DNA of 64,000 nucleotides from contig DKML01000025.1 in NCBI GenBank assembly GCA_002470515.1, forward strand, positions 51,124-115,123. Reading direction: 5' to 3'. The position numbers were made by a program, and so were the translations under genes. Shown in pieces: positions 1 through 9,811 of this stretch. How positions within the stretch are numbered: the first letter of the stretch is position 1; each line of letters starts with the position of its first letter. The notes beneath the pieces were generated by a model, which had not been told where the DNA came from, made no database searches, and worked only from the letters and a program-made list of their open reading frames with translations. Source of the stretch: Proteobacteria bacterium UBA7415. Lineage in GTDB: Bacteria; Pseudomonadota; Gammaproteobacteria; Arenicellales; Arenicellaceae.

Positions 1-122
1 GCCGCACCTGTACATTCACCAACCTCAACAATCTTGCCATCCTTAATGGCAACATTCGTCGATTCTGGCACAGCACCGTCGCCGCGATACACTAGACCGT
101 TTATGATTTTGAGATCAAACAT
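1..122 (-). CDS. Amidohydrolase-family protein, N-terminal 40 residues only
   Basis: Only the first 40 codons are inside the window; the gene continues past base 1. The visible part begins MFDLKIINGLVYRGDGAVP and continues with NVAIKDGKIVEVGE. This is the small N-terminal beta-sandwich typical of amidohydrolases such as D-aminoacylases and dihydroorotase-like enzymes. A strong AGGAGG ribosome site lies six bases before the ATG, which fixes the start. The catalytic metal-binding histidines would lie beyond the window edge, so the substrate cannot be told. It is probably co-directional with the transporter gene just upstream of it. Confidence 0.6.
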   Translation of the reverse strand, partial: MFDLKIINGLVYRGDGAVPESTNVAIKDGKIVEVGECTGA

Positions 123-172
123 CTTATTCCTCCTGTAAACACATTCAATTTTTTAATATTTTTTACATCTAT

Positions 173-1069
173 TCACGCATCGCTACGCCTAAACATCAGC
201 ACTAAAAATAATCCTGCCACAATATGCCAGATTCCCCAAATGCCAGCCACCGCCGCAGCGCCGCCCATACCGCCTAACTGGGTTAGTAAAATGACAATAC
301 CCAAGCCAGAATTCTGAATTCCCACCTCAAACGTTAGTGCTCGGCGAGAACTGATATCAGCACCAACAATTCGAGCGGTAATATTGCCCACTAAGAACGC
401 AACTGCATTATGAAAAATAACCAGAGCGAAGAAGCTTATTCCCAACAGCGCAAATTGGTCAAGATAACGGTATGTAGCGGTAACAATAATAGCGAACAAA
501 CCAACACTTGAAAGAGCTACCAATGGCTTTTGCATTATAGCCGCTGCTCTGGAAAACCAATGCGCGACGCCCATCCCTAAAAACAACGGCAGCGCCAAGA
601 TAACACTGGTCTGGACAAGAAAACTCAGTGTGTCGAACTGAATTCGGTTTAACAGCTCATTAGTTGGGGGATATAACGAGCTCCAAAATATGATCGCTAC
701 AGGCGTAATAAACGCGGCGGCCACGCTTGACGTTGCCGTAAGAGAAACTGATAACGCTGTATTGCCGCGCGCCAAGAGCACTAAAAGGTTCGAGACATTG
801 CCGCCAGGGCAACAAGCAATAAGAATCATACCGAGTGCAATCGTAGGGCTCGGCTCAAACAAAAAGCAGATGAGCAAGGTAACAATGGGCAAGGCGAGCA
901 ACTGACCAATCACGCCACCAAGGAACAACCTAGGAGAATGCTTAAAGAACGCAAAGTGTTCGGTTCTAAGACCTAAGGCAACTGAAAACATCATCGTTGC
1001 TAGAGTCAGCGCCATTCCGATTTCGGAAATTTGCCCAAGCTCTAAAGTAAAGTCCTCGATTGAATTCAT
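173..1069 (-). CDS. Bile acid:sodium symporter (BASS) family transporter
   Basis: A 298-residue, almost wholly hydrophobic inner-membrane protein with about nine to ten predicted membrane segments. The stretch GMILIACCPGGNVSNLLVLLA (about residues 79-99) is the CPGG..SN signature of the BASS/SBF fold, which in known members lines the sodium and substrate site. Length fits the family. Known BASS proteins carry bile acids, pantothenate, pyruvate or other organic anions with sodium; nothing here identifies the substrate. The gene lies 50 bases upstream of the amidohydrolase on the same strand, so the carrier may import that enzyme's substrate (inference). The ribosome site is weak. Confidence 0.85.
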   Translation of the reverse strand: MNSIEDFTLELGQISEIGMALTLATMMFSVALGLRTEHFAFFKHSPRLFLGGVIGQLLALPIVTLLICFLFEPSPTIALGMILIACCPGGNVSNLLVLLARGNTALSVSLTATSSVAAAFITPVAIIFWSSLYPPTNELLNRIQFDTLSFLVQTSVILALPLFLGMGVAHWFSRAAAIMQKPLVALSSVGLFAIIVTATYRYLDQFALLGISFFALVIFHNAVAFLVGNITARIVGADISSRRALTFEVGIQNSGLGIVILLTQLGGMGGAAAVAGIWGIWHIVAGLFLVLMFRRSDA

Positions 1070-1135
1070 ATCTATTTCAAACTCACCAAGAGCGTTGCTC
1101 GATTAACCACATGTTTGTTGTAATAAACAATCGGT

Positions 1136-1897
1136 CTATTCCTTAAGCCCGTAGCCCGTCTTAAAGATCCACGCCACAATCGCAAGACACACAGCCAAGA
1201 AGATTGAAATGATGCCGAGACTTAACCAAACGTTTACATCTGAGACTTCGAAAAAGCTCCAACGAAACCCGCTGATCAAGTAGACCACGGGATTAAACAA
1301 GGTGACCGTTTGCCAGAACGGCGGCAACATACTGATGGAATAGAACGTACCCCCTAAGAACACGAGCGGCGTAATGATAAGAATTGGAATGATCTGCAGC
1401 TTCTCAAAGTTGTTTGCCCACAGCCCAATAATAAAGCCGAACAAGCTAAACGAAATACAGGTCAGTACTAAAAAAGTAAGCATCCAAAACGGATGCGCTA
1501 TGTGTAAGTCTACAAACAGACTTGCGGTCAGCAAAATAATAACGCCAATAATAAGTGACTTGGTCGCCGCCGCGCCTACATAGGCAATCATGGCTTCGAA
1601 AAACGACAGCGGTGCGGCAAGAATTTCGTAAATAGTACCGTTAAATTTTGGAAAAAAGATACCAAAGGACGCGTTAGAAATACTCTGCGTCAGTAACGAC
1701 AACATGGTCAAGCCAGGCACAATAAACAAACCATACTCTACGCCATCAATTGCGGTGATTTTTGAGCCTATAGCTGCACCAAAAACCACGAAGTAGAGAG
1801 ACGTAGAAATTACCGGAGATGCAATAGTCTGAAACAACGTGTTCCAAGCACGCATCATCTCGGCACGATAAATAACGTAAATAGCACTAGTATTCAT
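1136..1897 (-). CDS. ABC-2 type exporter permease (YadH-like)
   Basis: A 253-residue inner-membrane protein with six predicted membrane spans. It has the ABC-2 family pattern: a cytoplasmic N-terminus ([19 protein letters not shown]) and a conserved stretch near residues 190-210 ([20 protein letters not shown]). It is five bases downstream of the ATP-binding gene on the same strand, so the two are co-transcribed and should form one exporter. The pair resembles E. coli YadGH, whose substrate is not established. No auxiliary or periplasmic component is adjacent. Confidence 0.88.
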   Translation of the reverse strand: MNTSAIYVIYRAEMMRAWNTLFQTIASPVISTSLYFVVFGAAIGSKITAIDGVEYGLFIVPGLTMLSLLTQSISNASFGIFFPKFNGTIYEILAAPLSFFEAMIAYVGAAATKSLIIGVIILLTASLFVDLHIAHPFWMLTFLVLTCISFSLFGFIIGLWANNFEKLQIIPILIITPLVFLGGTFYSISMLPPFWQTVTLFNPVVYLISGFRWSFFEVSDVNVWLSLGIISIFLAVCLAIVAWIFKTGYGLKE

Positions 1898-1902
1898 AAT
1901 GA

Positions 1903-2826
1903 TCAGTCCTGATGAACAAGGTCAACAAAGATGTCTTCGAGAGAGCTTTGAGTTGTTCTAATATCTTTGAGCTGCATACCGGCCGCCGAGAAGTCTTGCA
2001 ATAGAGCCGTTATGCCCGTTGCGTCTGCGGTCGTGTCGTAGGTGTAGGTGACTGTTTCGCCACCTTCGGACATTTCAATAGCGTATTTAGACAGTGATTC
2101 AGGAATCGCAGAAACCGGCTCACGTAAGTCGATCACCAATTGCTTCTTACCCATCTTGCTCATCAAGTCAGTTTTATTCTCGATCAACAGTATTTTTCCT
2201 GAGTTGATCACACCCACTCTATCTGCGATCTCTTCGGCTTCTTCTATGTAATGTGTGGTCAAAATAATGGTCACGCCTGTTTTGCGTAATGCGCTCACTA
2301 AGCGCCACATGTCCTTGCGCAGCTCAACGTCTACGCCTGCTGTAGGTTCATCTAAAAAGAGCACCCTTGGATTATGCGACAACGCTTTGGCGATCAACAC
2401 TCGGCGCTTCATACCGCCCGACAGCATACGCAATTGGTTGTCTTTCTTGTCCCAAAGAGATAAGTCGCGCAATACCTTTTCGATATGTGCAGGATCTGGC
2501 TTGTGCCCGTATAAGCCTCGTGTGAACGACACTGTGTTCCAGACAGTATCGAACGAGCCCAACGTGAGTTCTTGAGGCACCAAACCGACTAATTGACGGG
2601 CTTTACGGTATTCGCTTTGGTTGTCAAACCCGCCAATGGTTATGCTTCCCGCGCTCGGCGAGACAATCCCTGCAATGGCCGAAATGAGCGTCGTTTTACC
2701 GGCGCCGTTTGGTCCCAGTAATGCTAGGATTTCGCCTTCGACGATGTCAAGGTCAACGCTGTCGAGCGCCTGAAAACCGTTGTCGTAAACTTTAGATAGC
2801 CCACGAATTTCTACAATATTTGTCAT
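1903..2826 (-). CDS. ABC exporter ATP-binding protein (YadG-like)
   Basis: A 307-residue ATPase that powers the permease encoded directly after it. Visible motifs are the Walker [10 protein letters not shown] (residues 38-46), the signature LSGGMKRR (135-142), Walker B VLFLDEP (155-161) and the switch histidine in [12 protein letters not shown]-terminal extension after about residue 220 is typical of this exporter subfamily. The first gene of a two-gene operon; the ribosome site is weak. Substrate unknown. Confidence 0.9.
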   Translation of the reverse strand: MTNIVEIRGLSKVYDNGFQALDSVDLDIVEGEILALLGPNGAGKTTLISAIAGIVSPSAGSITIGGFDNQSEYRKARQLVGLVPQELTLGSFDTVWNTVSFTRGLYGHKPDPAHIEKVLRDLSLWDKKDNQLRMLSGGMKRRVLIAKALSHNPRVLFLDEPTAGVDVELRKDMWRLVSALRKTGVTIILTTHYIEEAEEIADRVGVINSGKILLIENKTDLMSKMGKKQLVIDLREPVSAIPESLSKYAIEMSEGGETVTYTYDTTADATGITALLQDFSAAGMQLKDIRTTQSSLEDIFVDLVHQD

Positions 2827-3133
2827 TCAATCTATTTCTAATTGTGTGTGACTAGGTGGAGTCAAAACTGCACCCACAAGATTTTTTTACTCGCCGAACA
2901 AGAAGGCTATCACGGAATAGTGGGGGCTGTTGCCATGAGTCTAATTCTTACAAGAATCACGGACAAACTCTAAAAGGACGTTCAATCGAAGCATACACCT
3001 TGAGCGCATAGGAAGCGTGCTCAAGTCAGCAAATTTATTGTAGACTCGATGCATAACTAACCATTCACAAGACGAACGAAGCCCGTCGGTAACGAAATCC
3101 CAAGCTCGCGGTAACGAAGAAAAGGATCTGAGC
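2827..3133. other. Intergenic region between divergent ABC and cyclophilin genes
   Basis: About 300 bases between two divergent genes. A short minus-strand open frame here (2941-3135) has no family resemblance and overlaps the start of the cyclophilin gene, so I do not call it. The stretch should hold the promoters of both flanking units, but I could not pick convincing boxes. Confidence 0.4.
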
Positions 3134-4090
3134 ATGAATAAAATTTATCAACTAATTATCGCTGTTTTGACCGGCTCACTATTGGCCTTTACAGCTAGTG
3201 CGCAAAATGCATTGGTAACCAAGGAACTAAAGCTAACGTCTACCGAAGTTTTAGCATCTAGCCAGGCCACGGACTGGCGACTACCTGAACAGCGTAACCT
3301 AATGTATGTGCAAGTCTCGAATACCGATGCACCAGTAGTTTTTGAGCTAGCAGAGGATTTTGCACCAAAACACATTGCTAATTTGCGCACGCTAGTAAAA
3401 CAAAAGTACTTTGATGGGCTCGCCATCATTCGTTCGCAAGACAATTATGTAGCGCAGTGGGGTGACCCAGCAGAAGATGAAGGTGAGTTTCGAACACTAG
3501 GCGATGCTGCAGAGACCGTTGAACCAGAGTTCTATCGCGCTAAAAAAGGTCTCGCGCTGCAAAACATAGTCAGCCGAGATGCATACGCTGATGAGGTTGG
3601 CTTTGTAAAAGGCTTCGCTGTAGGAGCAGACGCGAAAGGGAGAAACAGTGCTGAGGCGCGTGCTTGGCTAACCCACTGCTATGGCGCCCTTGGTGTCGCG
3701 CGTGGCATGGCCATGAATAGCGGCAATGCTTCTGGCTTGTACGCGGTAACCGGGCATTCACCACGCCACCTTGATCGTAACATCACACTATTAGGCCGCG
3801 CATTAATCGGAATGGAACATCTTTCGACATTGCCACGTGGTACTGAGAGCTTAGGGTTTTATAAAACAGCTGAAGAAGCTACTCCTATTGTCAGCGTTCG
3901 TTTCGGTAATGAACTACCTACTGAACAACAGATCCATTTGGAAGTAATGCGTACCGATACGCAAATTTTTCGTGATTATGTAGCCGCGCGAACTAAGAGG
4001 ACGCACGATTGGTTCGCCGACCCCGTGAGTCGCATTGAGGTGTGTAATGTCAACGTGCCCAGCCGGCCAGTTTCAACTCACAGCGAGTAA
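3134..4090 (+). CDS. Secreted cyclophilin-type peptidyl-prolyl isomerase
   Basis: A 318-residue protein. Residues 1-24 form a signal peptide ending in TASAQ, so it should be periplasmic. The body follows the cyclophilin fold: VVFELAEDFAPKHIANLRTLV, then KYFDGLAIIRSQDNYVAQWGDP (about 99-117), and GALGVARGMAMNSGNASGLYAV, equivalent to the family's G.V.MA...P.S..SQFFI block. The catalytic-site residues are partly divergent: NASGLYAV replaces the usual SQFFI and IIRSQDNYVAQWGDP replaces FHRVI..F.IQGGD. Activity is therefore not certain, though a folding-helper role is likely. AAGGA lies eight bases before the ATG. It faces the thiolase gene tail to tail. Confidence 0.8.
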   Translation: MNKIYQLIIAVLTGSLLAFTASAQNALVTKELKLTSTEVLASSQATDWRLPEQRNLMYVQVSNTDAPVVFELAEDFAPKHIANLRTLVKQKYFDGLAIIRSQDNYVAQWGDPAEDEGEFRTLGDAAETVEPEFYRAKKGLALQNIVSRDAYADEVGFVKGFAVGADAKGRNSAEARAWLTHCYGALGVARGMAMNSGNASGLYAVTGHSPRHLDRNITLLGRALIGMEHLSTLPRGTESLGFYKTAEEATPIVSVRFGNELPTEQQIHLEVMRTDTQIFRDYVAARTKRTHDWFADPVSRIEVCNVNVPSRPVSTHSE

Positions 4091-4115
4091 AAGACATTAA
4101 GGAACGACTGACGCT

Positions 4116-4137
4116 AAAACAGGAAACCCGTTTTTTT
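4116..4137 (+). terminator. Rho-independent terminator after the cyclophilin gene
   Basis: An AAAAC.GG / CC.GTTTT stem with one mismatch and a short A-rich loop, followed by seven T. It is placed 26 bases after the cyclophilin stop and before the convergent thiolase gene. Confidence 0.6.
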
Positions 4138-4141
4138 AACT

Positions 4142-4167
4142 GATGTGCTCTTTAAGAAGAGCACATC
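4142..4167. terminator. Perfect 11-bp hairpin at the convergent gene ends
   Basis: GATGTGCTCTT and AAGAGCACATC pair perfectly around a four-base loop, and the thiolase stop codon sits in the loop region. The flank on the left is T-rich when read on the plus strand and A-rich on the minus strand. It may act as a transcript-end stabiliser or, with the neighbouring terminator, as a bidirectional end. Confidence 0.45.
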
Positions 4168-5363
4168 TCCAAAGCAACTGCAGTCGCTTCGCCACCACCA
4201 ATGCAAAGGCTAGCAATTCCAGTGTGTCCGCCACTGGTGCGTAAAGCATGCAATAAAGTCACAAGGAGTCTCGCTCCAGAAGCGCCTAAAGGATGGCCAA
4301 TAGCACAGGCTCCACCGTTCACGTTAACTCGGTCATGCGCTAAGCTGTGTTCGCGCATGGCGTACAGACTAACTACCGCAAACGCTTCGTTAATCTCGTA
4401 AAGATCAACATCACCCGCCTTCCAGTTAGCTTTATCTAACACCTTGCTGATAGCGCCCGCGGGTGCCTTACAAAATTCATTGGGAGCTTGCGCATGGCTC
4501 GCATGTGCAACGATACGTGCTAGCGGCACCACATCTAACTCAGCGGCTTTAGCCGCAGACATTATCACTAACGCTGCAGCACCGTCTGACATAGAACTGG
4601 ACGTAGCCGCTGTAACTGTGCCGTCGGCTTTAAATGCAGGCCGTAAGTTCGGTATTTTTTCTATAGACGCCTTACCAGGTTGTTCGTCTTGATCTACTGT
4701 CGACGTACCCGCTCTGCTTTTTACTTCAACAGGGGCAATCTCCGAAAAGAAGCGCCCTTGCGCATGGGCGGCCTTTGCTCTTTGCAAAGACTCTATCGCA
4801 TAGTCGTCCATTTGTTCACGGCTAAATCCCTCTTCGTCGGCAGTGGTCTGCCCATAAGTCCCCATAGATCCACCTGTTTGGGCATCTTCTAAGCCATCTA
4901 GAAACAAGCTGTCCAACAGCTGGGCGTGGCCCATTCGGTAACCTTGGCGCGCGCGCTCCATTAAGTATGGGGCACGACTCATGCTCTCCATGCCACCCGC
5001 AATAACTATCTGCGCTGAACCAGCTTTAATTTGATCGTGTGCAAACATAGCTGCCTTCATACCTGACCCACACACTTTATTAACAGTCGTGCACGGTACG
5101 CTGGTGGGTACCCCAGCATTCAGTGATGCTTGTCGGGCAGGGGCTTGCTTTAAGCCAGCCGACACCACATTACCCATAATGACTTCATCTATGTCGCCCG
5201 GGTTGATGGGGAGTGTCGCTAATGCAGATTTGATGGCTACAGCGCCCAAGTCTGGCGCTGTAATGTCAGCAAAGTGGCCCAGCATAGAACCTAAGGGAGT
5301 TCGCTTGGCTGCAACAATCACCACATCATTGGGGTCTAGCTCACTTATCTTTAGGTCTTTCAT
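4152..5363 (-). CDS. Acetyl-CoA C-acetyltransferase (thiolase)
   Basis: A 403-residue cytoplasmic thiolase that joins or cleaves acetyl/acyl-CoA. All catalytic elements are present: the nucleophile Cys98 in VNKVCGSGMKA, His357 in GGACAIGHPLGASG and Cys387 in SLCIGGGEA. Length and motifs fit the biosynthetic/acetoacetyl-CoA (AtoB/PhaA) type. The start codon overlaps the stop of the upstream ferredoxin oxidoreductase by one base (TAATG), so the two are translationally coupled. That pairing suggests it handles the acyl-CoA product of 2-oxoacid oxidation (inference). A second thiolase, of FadI type, lies at 13.9-15.1 kb. Confidence 0.93.
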   Translation of the reverse strand: MKDLKISELDPNDVVIVAAKRTPLGSMLGHFADITAPDLGAVAIKSALATLPINPGDIDEVIMGNVVSAGLKQAPARQASLNAGVPTSVPCTTVNKVCGSGMKAAMFAHDQIKAGSAQIVIAGGMESMSRAPYLMERARQGYRMGHAQLLDSLFLDGLEDAQTGGSMGTYGQTTADEEGFSREQMDDYAIESLQRAKAAHAQGRFFSEIAPVEVKSRAGTSTVDQDEQPGKASIEKIPNLRPAFKADGTVTAATSSSMSDGAAALVIMSAAKAAELDVVPLARIVAHASHAQAPNEFCKAPAGAISKVLDKANWKAGDVDLYEINEAFAVVSLYAMREHSLAHDRVNVNGGACAIGHPLGASGARLLVTLLHALRTSGGHTGIASLCIGGGEATAVALEMCSS

Positions 5364-8300
5364 TATGCAACTCGGTCTGACGACGATTGAACGTTTTCTA
5401 CTTTAATGCCTTGAACGGCATTCTGTGGGGATTTTTCATAACCCGCCATGGCGAACTTTAAAGCCGATTCAAAACGCGCTTGATTCTCCTCCTTAACATG
5501 CCCGAAGCCGCGCACCTTGTTAAACGAATTTACGATATCAACGGCGCTTGCAACTCGCCCGGCGCTCAAGCCTTTAAGTAATTCTTCTAACGTAGCCTCA
5601 AAATGAGGAACCAGTGCTCGCTCGCTACGTCGCTCAGCAGAGTATCCAAAGATATCCAGTGCGGTGCCACGTAAAAACTTAAGACGGCGCAGCATTCCAA
5701 ACGCAGGCTTGATCCAACCACCAAAACGCATTTTAGTTAACTCACCCGTGTGCTTGTTACGTGGCGAGAATAAAGGCGGTGCCAAATGGAATGTAAGTTT
5801 TACATTGCCTTCGAACTGCGCTTTTAGCTGCGCATCGAAACGACCATCGGTATATAAGCGCCCTACCTCGTACTCGTCTTTGTAGGCCATAACTTTATAG
5901 AATGCTTTCGCAACAGCCAATGTAAGCGGCAGATTTTGACCTTCAGTTAAAGCAGACTCTTGAGCTTTAACGTGCTCTACGACGGTGCGGTACCGGTCAG
6001 CGTATGCTTGATTTTGATAAGCCACCAAGTCGTTATAACGATAATCAATAATATCGCTAAGCCCTTCTAAGCGCTCTGGTTTTCCGGTATCGATCTGTGC
6101 AGCGGTTTCAACCTGCGCTTGATCAACCACACTCATGCGTCCCCATAAGAACGCTTGCTGGTTAAACTTAACCGCTACACCATTCAGCTCAAGTGCCTTA
6201 AAAATTGATTCTTGAGTTAGCGGAATTAACCCACGTTGATACGCCACACCCACCATAAACAAATTGGTTGCAATGCTGTCACCTAACAACGCTGAAGCAA
6301 TCTCGCCTGCGGGCAAGAAGTAAGCTCGATTTGATTTAACTTCGCCACGAATAGACTCTTTCATGGGGTCAATATGGAACACGACATCTGGGTTATCAAT
6401 AAACGCCGCCGTAGCCGACATCGTGTCGTTGATCACCACATGACTGCGATCCTTATGCAGTTTAGCCAATGCGTCATCGCTAGCCGCTACAGCTAAGTCG
6501 CAACCAATCATTACATCCGCATCGCCTGCAGGAATACGTACCGCGTGAATCTCGCTTTGATTTTCAGCAATACGTAGATGACTCACAACTGGGCCAAACT
6601 TTTGCGCCAGTCCTGTCTGATTCATTGTGGCAACACCTTTGTACTCAAGATGTCCCGCCATAGCTAATACAGCCGCAACCGTCAACACACCTGTTCCGCC
6701 CACACCAGTTACCAGAACGTTCCAAGGTTGATTCAATTCTGGCTTAGTGGGTTCTGGTAAATTGTTAAACGCATCTACTGCGGTCGGTTTTCTCAAACCA
6801 CCACCTTTAATAGTAACGAAGCTTGGGCAAAACCCTTTAACGCAAGACAGGTCTTGGTTACATGCCGCTTGGTCAATCTGACGCTTACGACCAAGCTCAG
6901 TCTCTTTAGGAATAATAGACAAGCAGTTGGACTTTTTACCGCAGTCTCCACACCCCTCACAGACCGCACTATTGATAATTACGCGTTCTTCGGCCTGTGG
7001 TGCCAAACCGCGTTTACGTGCTCGGCGTCTTGACGTTGCACACGCTTGTTCATAAATAAGCACAGTGGTGCCTTCGGTGTTACGCAGCTTGTCTTGCACT
7101 ACCAATAAGTCATCTCGGTGCGAAACGCCGACTAGATGGCTTTTTAACGAATTAAATTGCTTAGGGTTGTCCGACACGATATCAATGCGCTTAACGCCTT
7201 CGCCTTGCAACTGTGCGACTAGGCGCGGCATGGATAATTCGCCGTCAACCTGTTGGCCGCCGGTCATAGCAACCGCGCCATTTTTGAGAATCTTGTAAGT
7301 AATGTTTACTTTAGAACTCACGCTTTGGCGAATGGCCAGCACACCTGAGTGAAAATAAGTACCGTCGCCTAAGTTCTGAAACATGTGATTAGTTTCGGTA
7401 AACGGTGCCATACCTGTCCAAGTAACGCCTTCGCCGCCCATATGCGTAAAGTTATGCGCAGGACGATTAGTCATCCATGTGCTCATATAATGGCAACCAA
7501 TACCGCCACCGGCGATTGAGCCTTCTGGTACTTCGGTCGATGTGTTGTGCGGGCAGCCTGAACAGAACGATGCTTTTCGCTCAGTTACTTTGCGCTCTTT
7601 CTTGAGTGTCCGCTCTTTGCGGTTAATAAATTTAATGCGCGCTTCAATTTTTTCGCTAGTGTAAAACGCATCAATACGCGAGGCTATTGCGCGGGCGATC
7701 ATCGCCGGCGTTAACTCACTAAGATTAGTCAGTAAGTCCTCACCATTTTCGTCGTACTCGCCAACCACACGAGGTCTATCTTTTATAGGCCAGTTGTATA
7801 GCTGACCCGTTAACTGATCTTCAATGACTGAGCGTTTTTCTTCGACCACTAGAATCTCGTGCAGCCCGAGCGCGAACTCATGCGTCTTCACGGGCTCTAG
7901 CGGCCAAGGCATACCGACTTTATAAACACGTATGCCAATCGCCGCGGCGGTTTTCTCGTCTATACCTAGATCATCAAACGCTTGCAGAACATCCAGGTAA
8001 GATTTACCTGATGTAATTATGCCAAGGCGCGGCTTTTTAGTATCGATAACGATTTTATTTAGATCGTTTTCTAATGCAAAAGCGCGAGCGGCGTAAATCT
8101 TGTATTTGTTTAAACGTTCTTCTTGCGCTAGCGGCGCATCTGGCCAACGAACATTAACGCCGTCTTTAGGCATCTCGAAATCGGTAGGCAGCTTAATATC
8201 AATTCGAGCAGGGTCAATCTCAGCAGAGATCGCAGAATCCATATTTTCTGTAATCGCTTTAAGACCTACCCAACAACCGCAGTAGCGCGACAGCTCCCAC

Positions 8301-8872
8301 CCGTAAATTCCAAGGTCTAGCACTTCTTGCACATTGGCTGGCGCCAGAATGGGCATCGACATACTCATGAACAAATGTTCGGACTGGTATGGATAGGTCG
8401 ATGACTTACACCCATGGTCATCACCAACCACTGCCAGCACGCCACCAAACTTAGAGGTGCCCGCTGCGTTCGCGTGTCTAAATGCGTCTAAGCTACGATC
8501 CAAGCCGGGACCTTTGCCGTACCACATGCCAAAAACACCGTCGAATTTAGCGCCAGGCTGTAAGCCAACCTCTTGCGATCCGCGCACAGCCGTAGCGGCT
8601 AAGTCTTCGTTAATGCCGGGCACAAACTTAATATTGTGTTTGTCTAAATACGTTTCAGCGCTCCACAATGCTTCATCTAAAGTTCCTAAGGGCGAACCAC
8701 GATAGCCTGAAATAAAGCCAGCCGTGTTATACCCACGTTGCTGGTCACGTTGGTGCTGCAAAATAGGCAGCCTAACGAGCGCCTCAATTCCAGTTAGATA
8801 CGCTTCGGTTTGATCTAACGTGTATTTGTCATTTAGATTGACTTCGCGCAAAGGGCGCTTGAGAGTAGACAT
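5363..8872 (-). CDS. Fused indolepyruvate-type 2-oxoacid:ferredoxin oxidoreductase
   Basis: A 1169-residue single-chain enzyme uniting the alpha, iron-sulphur and gamma parts of indolepyruvate/2-oxoacid ferredoxin oxidoreductase. It oxidatively decarboxylates aryl- or branched 2-oxoacids to acyl-CoA using TPP and Fe-S clusters. Visible parts are the N-terminal pyrimidine/TPP half, a CSGCPHNTST block near residue 437, a cysteine-rich 4Fe-4S region near 640-680 (CEGCGDCGKKSNC and CNQDLSCVKGFC), then the gamma domain starting VTGVGGTGVLTVAAVLAMAG near 724. The length matches the known fused family. I choose the ATG at 8872 because AGGAGG stands seven bases before it; an upstream in-frame TTG at 8878 is too close to that site. 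The gene is divergent from an Lrp-type regulator. Confidence 0.9.
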   Translation of the reverse strand: MSTLKRPLREVNLNDKYTLDQTEAYLTGIEALVRLPILQHQRDQQRGYNTAGFISGYRGSPLGTLDEALWSAETYLDKHNIKFVPGINEDLAATAVRGSQEVGLQPGAKFDGVFGMWYGKGPGLDRSLDAFRHANAAGTSKFGGVLAVVGDDHGCKSSTYPYQSEHLFMSMSMPILAPANVQEVLDLGIYGWELSRYCGCWVGLKAITENMDSAISAEIDPARIDIKLPTDFEMPKDGVNVRWPDAPLAQEERLNKYKIYAARAFALENDLNKIVIDTKKPRLGIITSGKSYLDVLQAFDDLGIDEKTAAAIGIRVYKVGMPWPLEPVKTHEFALGLHEILVVEEKRSVIEDQLTGQLYNWPIKDRPRVVGEYDENGEDLLTNLSELTPAMIARAIASRIDAFYTSEKIEARIKFINRKERTLKKERKVTERKASFCSGCPHNTSTEVPEGSIAGGGIGCHYMSTWMTNRPAHNFTHMGGEGVTWTGMAPFTETNHMFQNLGDGTYFHSGVLAIRQSVSSKVNITYKILKNGAVAMTGGQQVDGELSMPRLVAQLQGEGVKRIDIVSDNPKQFNSLKSHLVGVSHRDDLLVVQDKLRNTEGTTVLIYEQACATSRRRARKRGLAPQAEERVIINSAVCEGCGDCGKKSNCLSIIPKETELGRKRQIDQAACNQDLSCVKGFCPSFVTIKGGGLRKPTAVDAFNNLPEPTKPELNQPWNVLVTGVGGTGVLTVAAVLAMAGHLEYKGVATMNQTGLAQKFGPVVSHLRIAENQSEIHAVRIPAGDADVMIGCDLAVAASDDALAKLHKDRSHVVINDTMSATAAFIDNPDVVFHIDPMKESIRGEVKSNRAYFLPAGEIASALLGDSIATNLFMVGVAYQRGLIPLTQESIFKALELNGVAVKFNQQAFLWGRMSVVDQAQVETAAQIDTGKPERLEGLSDIIDYRYNDLVAYQNQAYADRYRTVVEHVKAQESALTEGQNLPLTLAVAKAFYKVMAYKDEYEVGRLYTDGRFDAQLKAQFEGNVKLTFHLAPPLFSPRNKHTGELTKMRFGGWIKPAFGMLRRLKFLRGTALDIFGYSAERRSERALVPHFEATLEELLKGLSAGRVASAVDIVNSFNKVRGFGHVKEENQARFESALKFAMAGYEKSPQNAVQGIKVENVQSSSDRVA

Positions 8873-9123
8873 GCACAATCCTCCTTAAAGATGTGGCACT
8901 AGCATAACGATGTAGCAAGTAAGCGGTAACGCTTCAGTGTATCGGGATCTCTTTGAGATTCTTATTAGAAACACTCAAGATCAGTATACCCTCGAAAAAT
9001 TCAGTACGTGACTCATGTGAATAAACCCCATAAATGTAAGGCAAAAACCCAACCCAGATCTGAACTTTTTTGGTCACTCATCCTACCCGAATTTTTTTGA
9101 AAATTTTATGCTATGTGATTCGC

Positions 9124-9151
9124 TTTACATGGCACAATTGAAATATATAGA
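9124..9151 (+). promoter_or_regulatory. Possible sigma-70 promoter of the Lrp-type gene
   Basis: TTTACA (9124-9129) and TATAGA (9146-9151) are separated by 16 bases, which would place the transcript start about 20 bases before the ATG. The 300-base divergent region (8873-9179) is AT-rich and is the natural place for Lrp-type operator sites shared with the ferredoxin oxidoreductase; I could not define them by eye. Confidence 0.35.
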
Positions 9152-9179
9152 CACATAAAGAGACCTAATTAGATAAATT

Positions 9180-9653
9180 ATGCAAGTTGTAGACAAACAA
9201 GACATAAAGCTACTGGAATTACTACAAGAAAATTGCTCTCAAAGCTCCGCAGAAATAGCCGAGAAGCTCAATATGAGCCAGTCTCCCTGTTGGCGAAGAA
9301 TTAACCGCCTAGAACAGGCAGGTATCATCGACCGGCAGGTCGCAATAATTAATCGTGTGAAGTTGGGACTCGACCTAGTCGCGTTTACCACCATCAATCT
9401 CAATTCGATTGGTCGGCAGAACATGGAACGTTTTGAAGAGGCCGTTAAAAAGCTTGATGAGGTAGTGGAGTGTTACACCATGACCGGAGCGTGGGATTAC
9501 ATGCTTAAAGTTATCGTTAAGGATATTCGCCAGTACGAACAGTTTGTGCGTAATCATTTACTCGAACTGCCGATGATTGGAGAGATTCATTCACACATGG
9601 CGGTAACCGAGATAAAAAACACCACAGAATTACCATTGAGCCAGCAACTCTAA
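9180..9653 (+). CDS. Lrp/AsnC-family transcriptional regulator
   Basis: A 157-residue DNA-binding regulator. It begins VDKQDIKLLELLQENCSQSSAEIAEKLNMSQSPCWRRINRLEQAGII, the classical AsnC winged-helix domain (about residues 1-60). The RAM ligand-binding domain follows, including EEAVKKLDEVVECYTMTGAWDYMLKV. Members sense amino acids or their 2-oxoacids. The gene is divergent from the indolepyruvate-type oxidoreductase, so local control of amino-acid oxidation is the likely role (inference). The ribosome site is weak. Confidence 0.92.
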   Translation: MQVVDKQDIKLLELLQENCSQSSAEIAEKLNMSQSPCWRRINRLEQAGIIDRQVAIINRVKLGLDLVAFTTINLNSIGRQNMERFEEAVKKLDEVVECYTMTGAWDYMLKVIVKDIRQYEQFVRNHLLELPMIGEIHSHMAVTEIKNTTELPLSQQL

Positions 9654-9811
9654 ACACCTCATTTTGGTCTAATTGTAATGTTGCGGCTAGCGTGCAATTC
9701 ACGCTAAATCGGTTACAGTACGCGTGGAAAAACAAACAACTAAAACATTTAACCTAAATTGTTAAACCATTAGGTTAAACCATTACATAGAAAAACAGGG
9801 AGCAGGATCAC

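Noticed and set aside
2941..3135. A 64-codon minus-strand frame
   Set aside because: It overlaps the cyclophilin start and its ribosome site, has no family resemblance and no ribosome site of its own.
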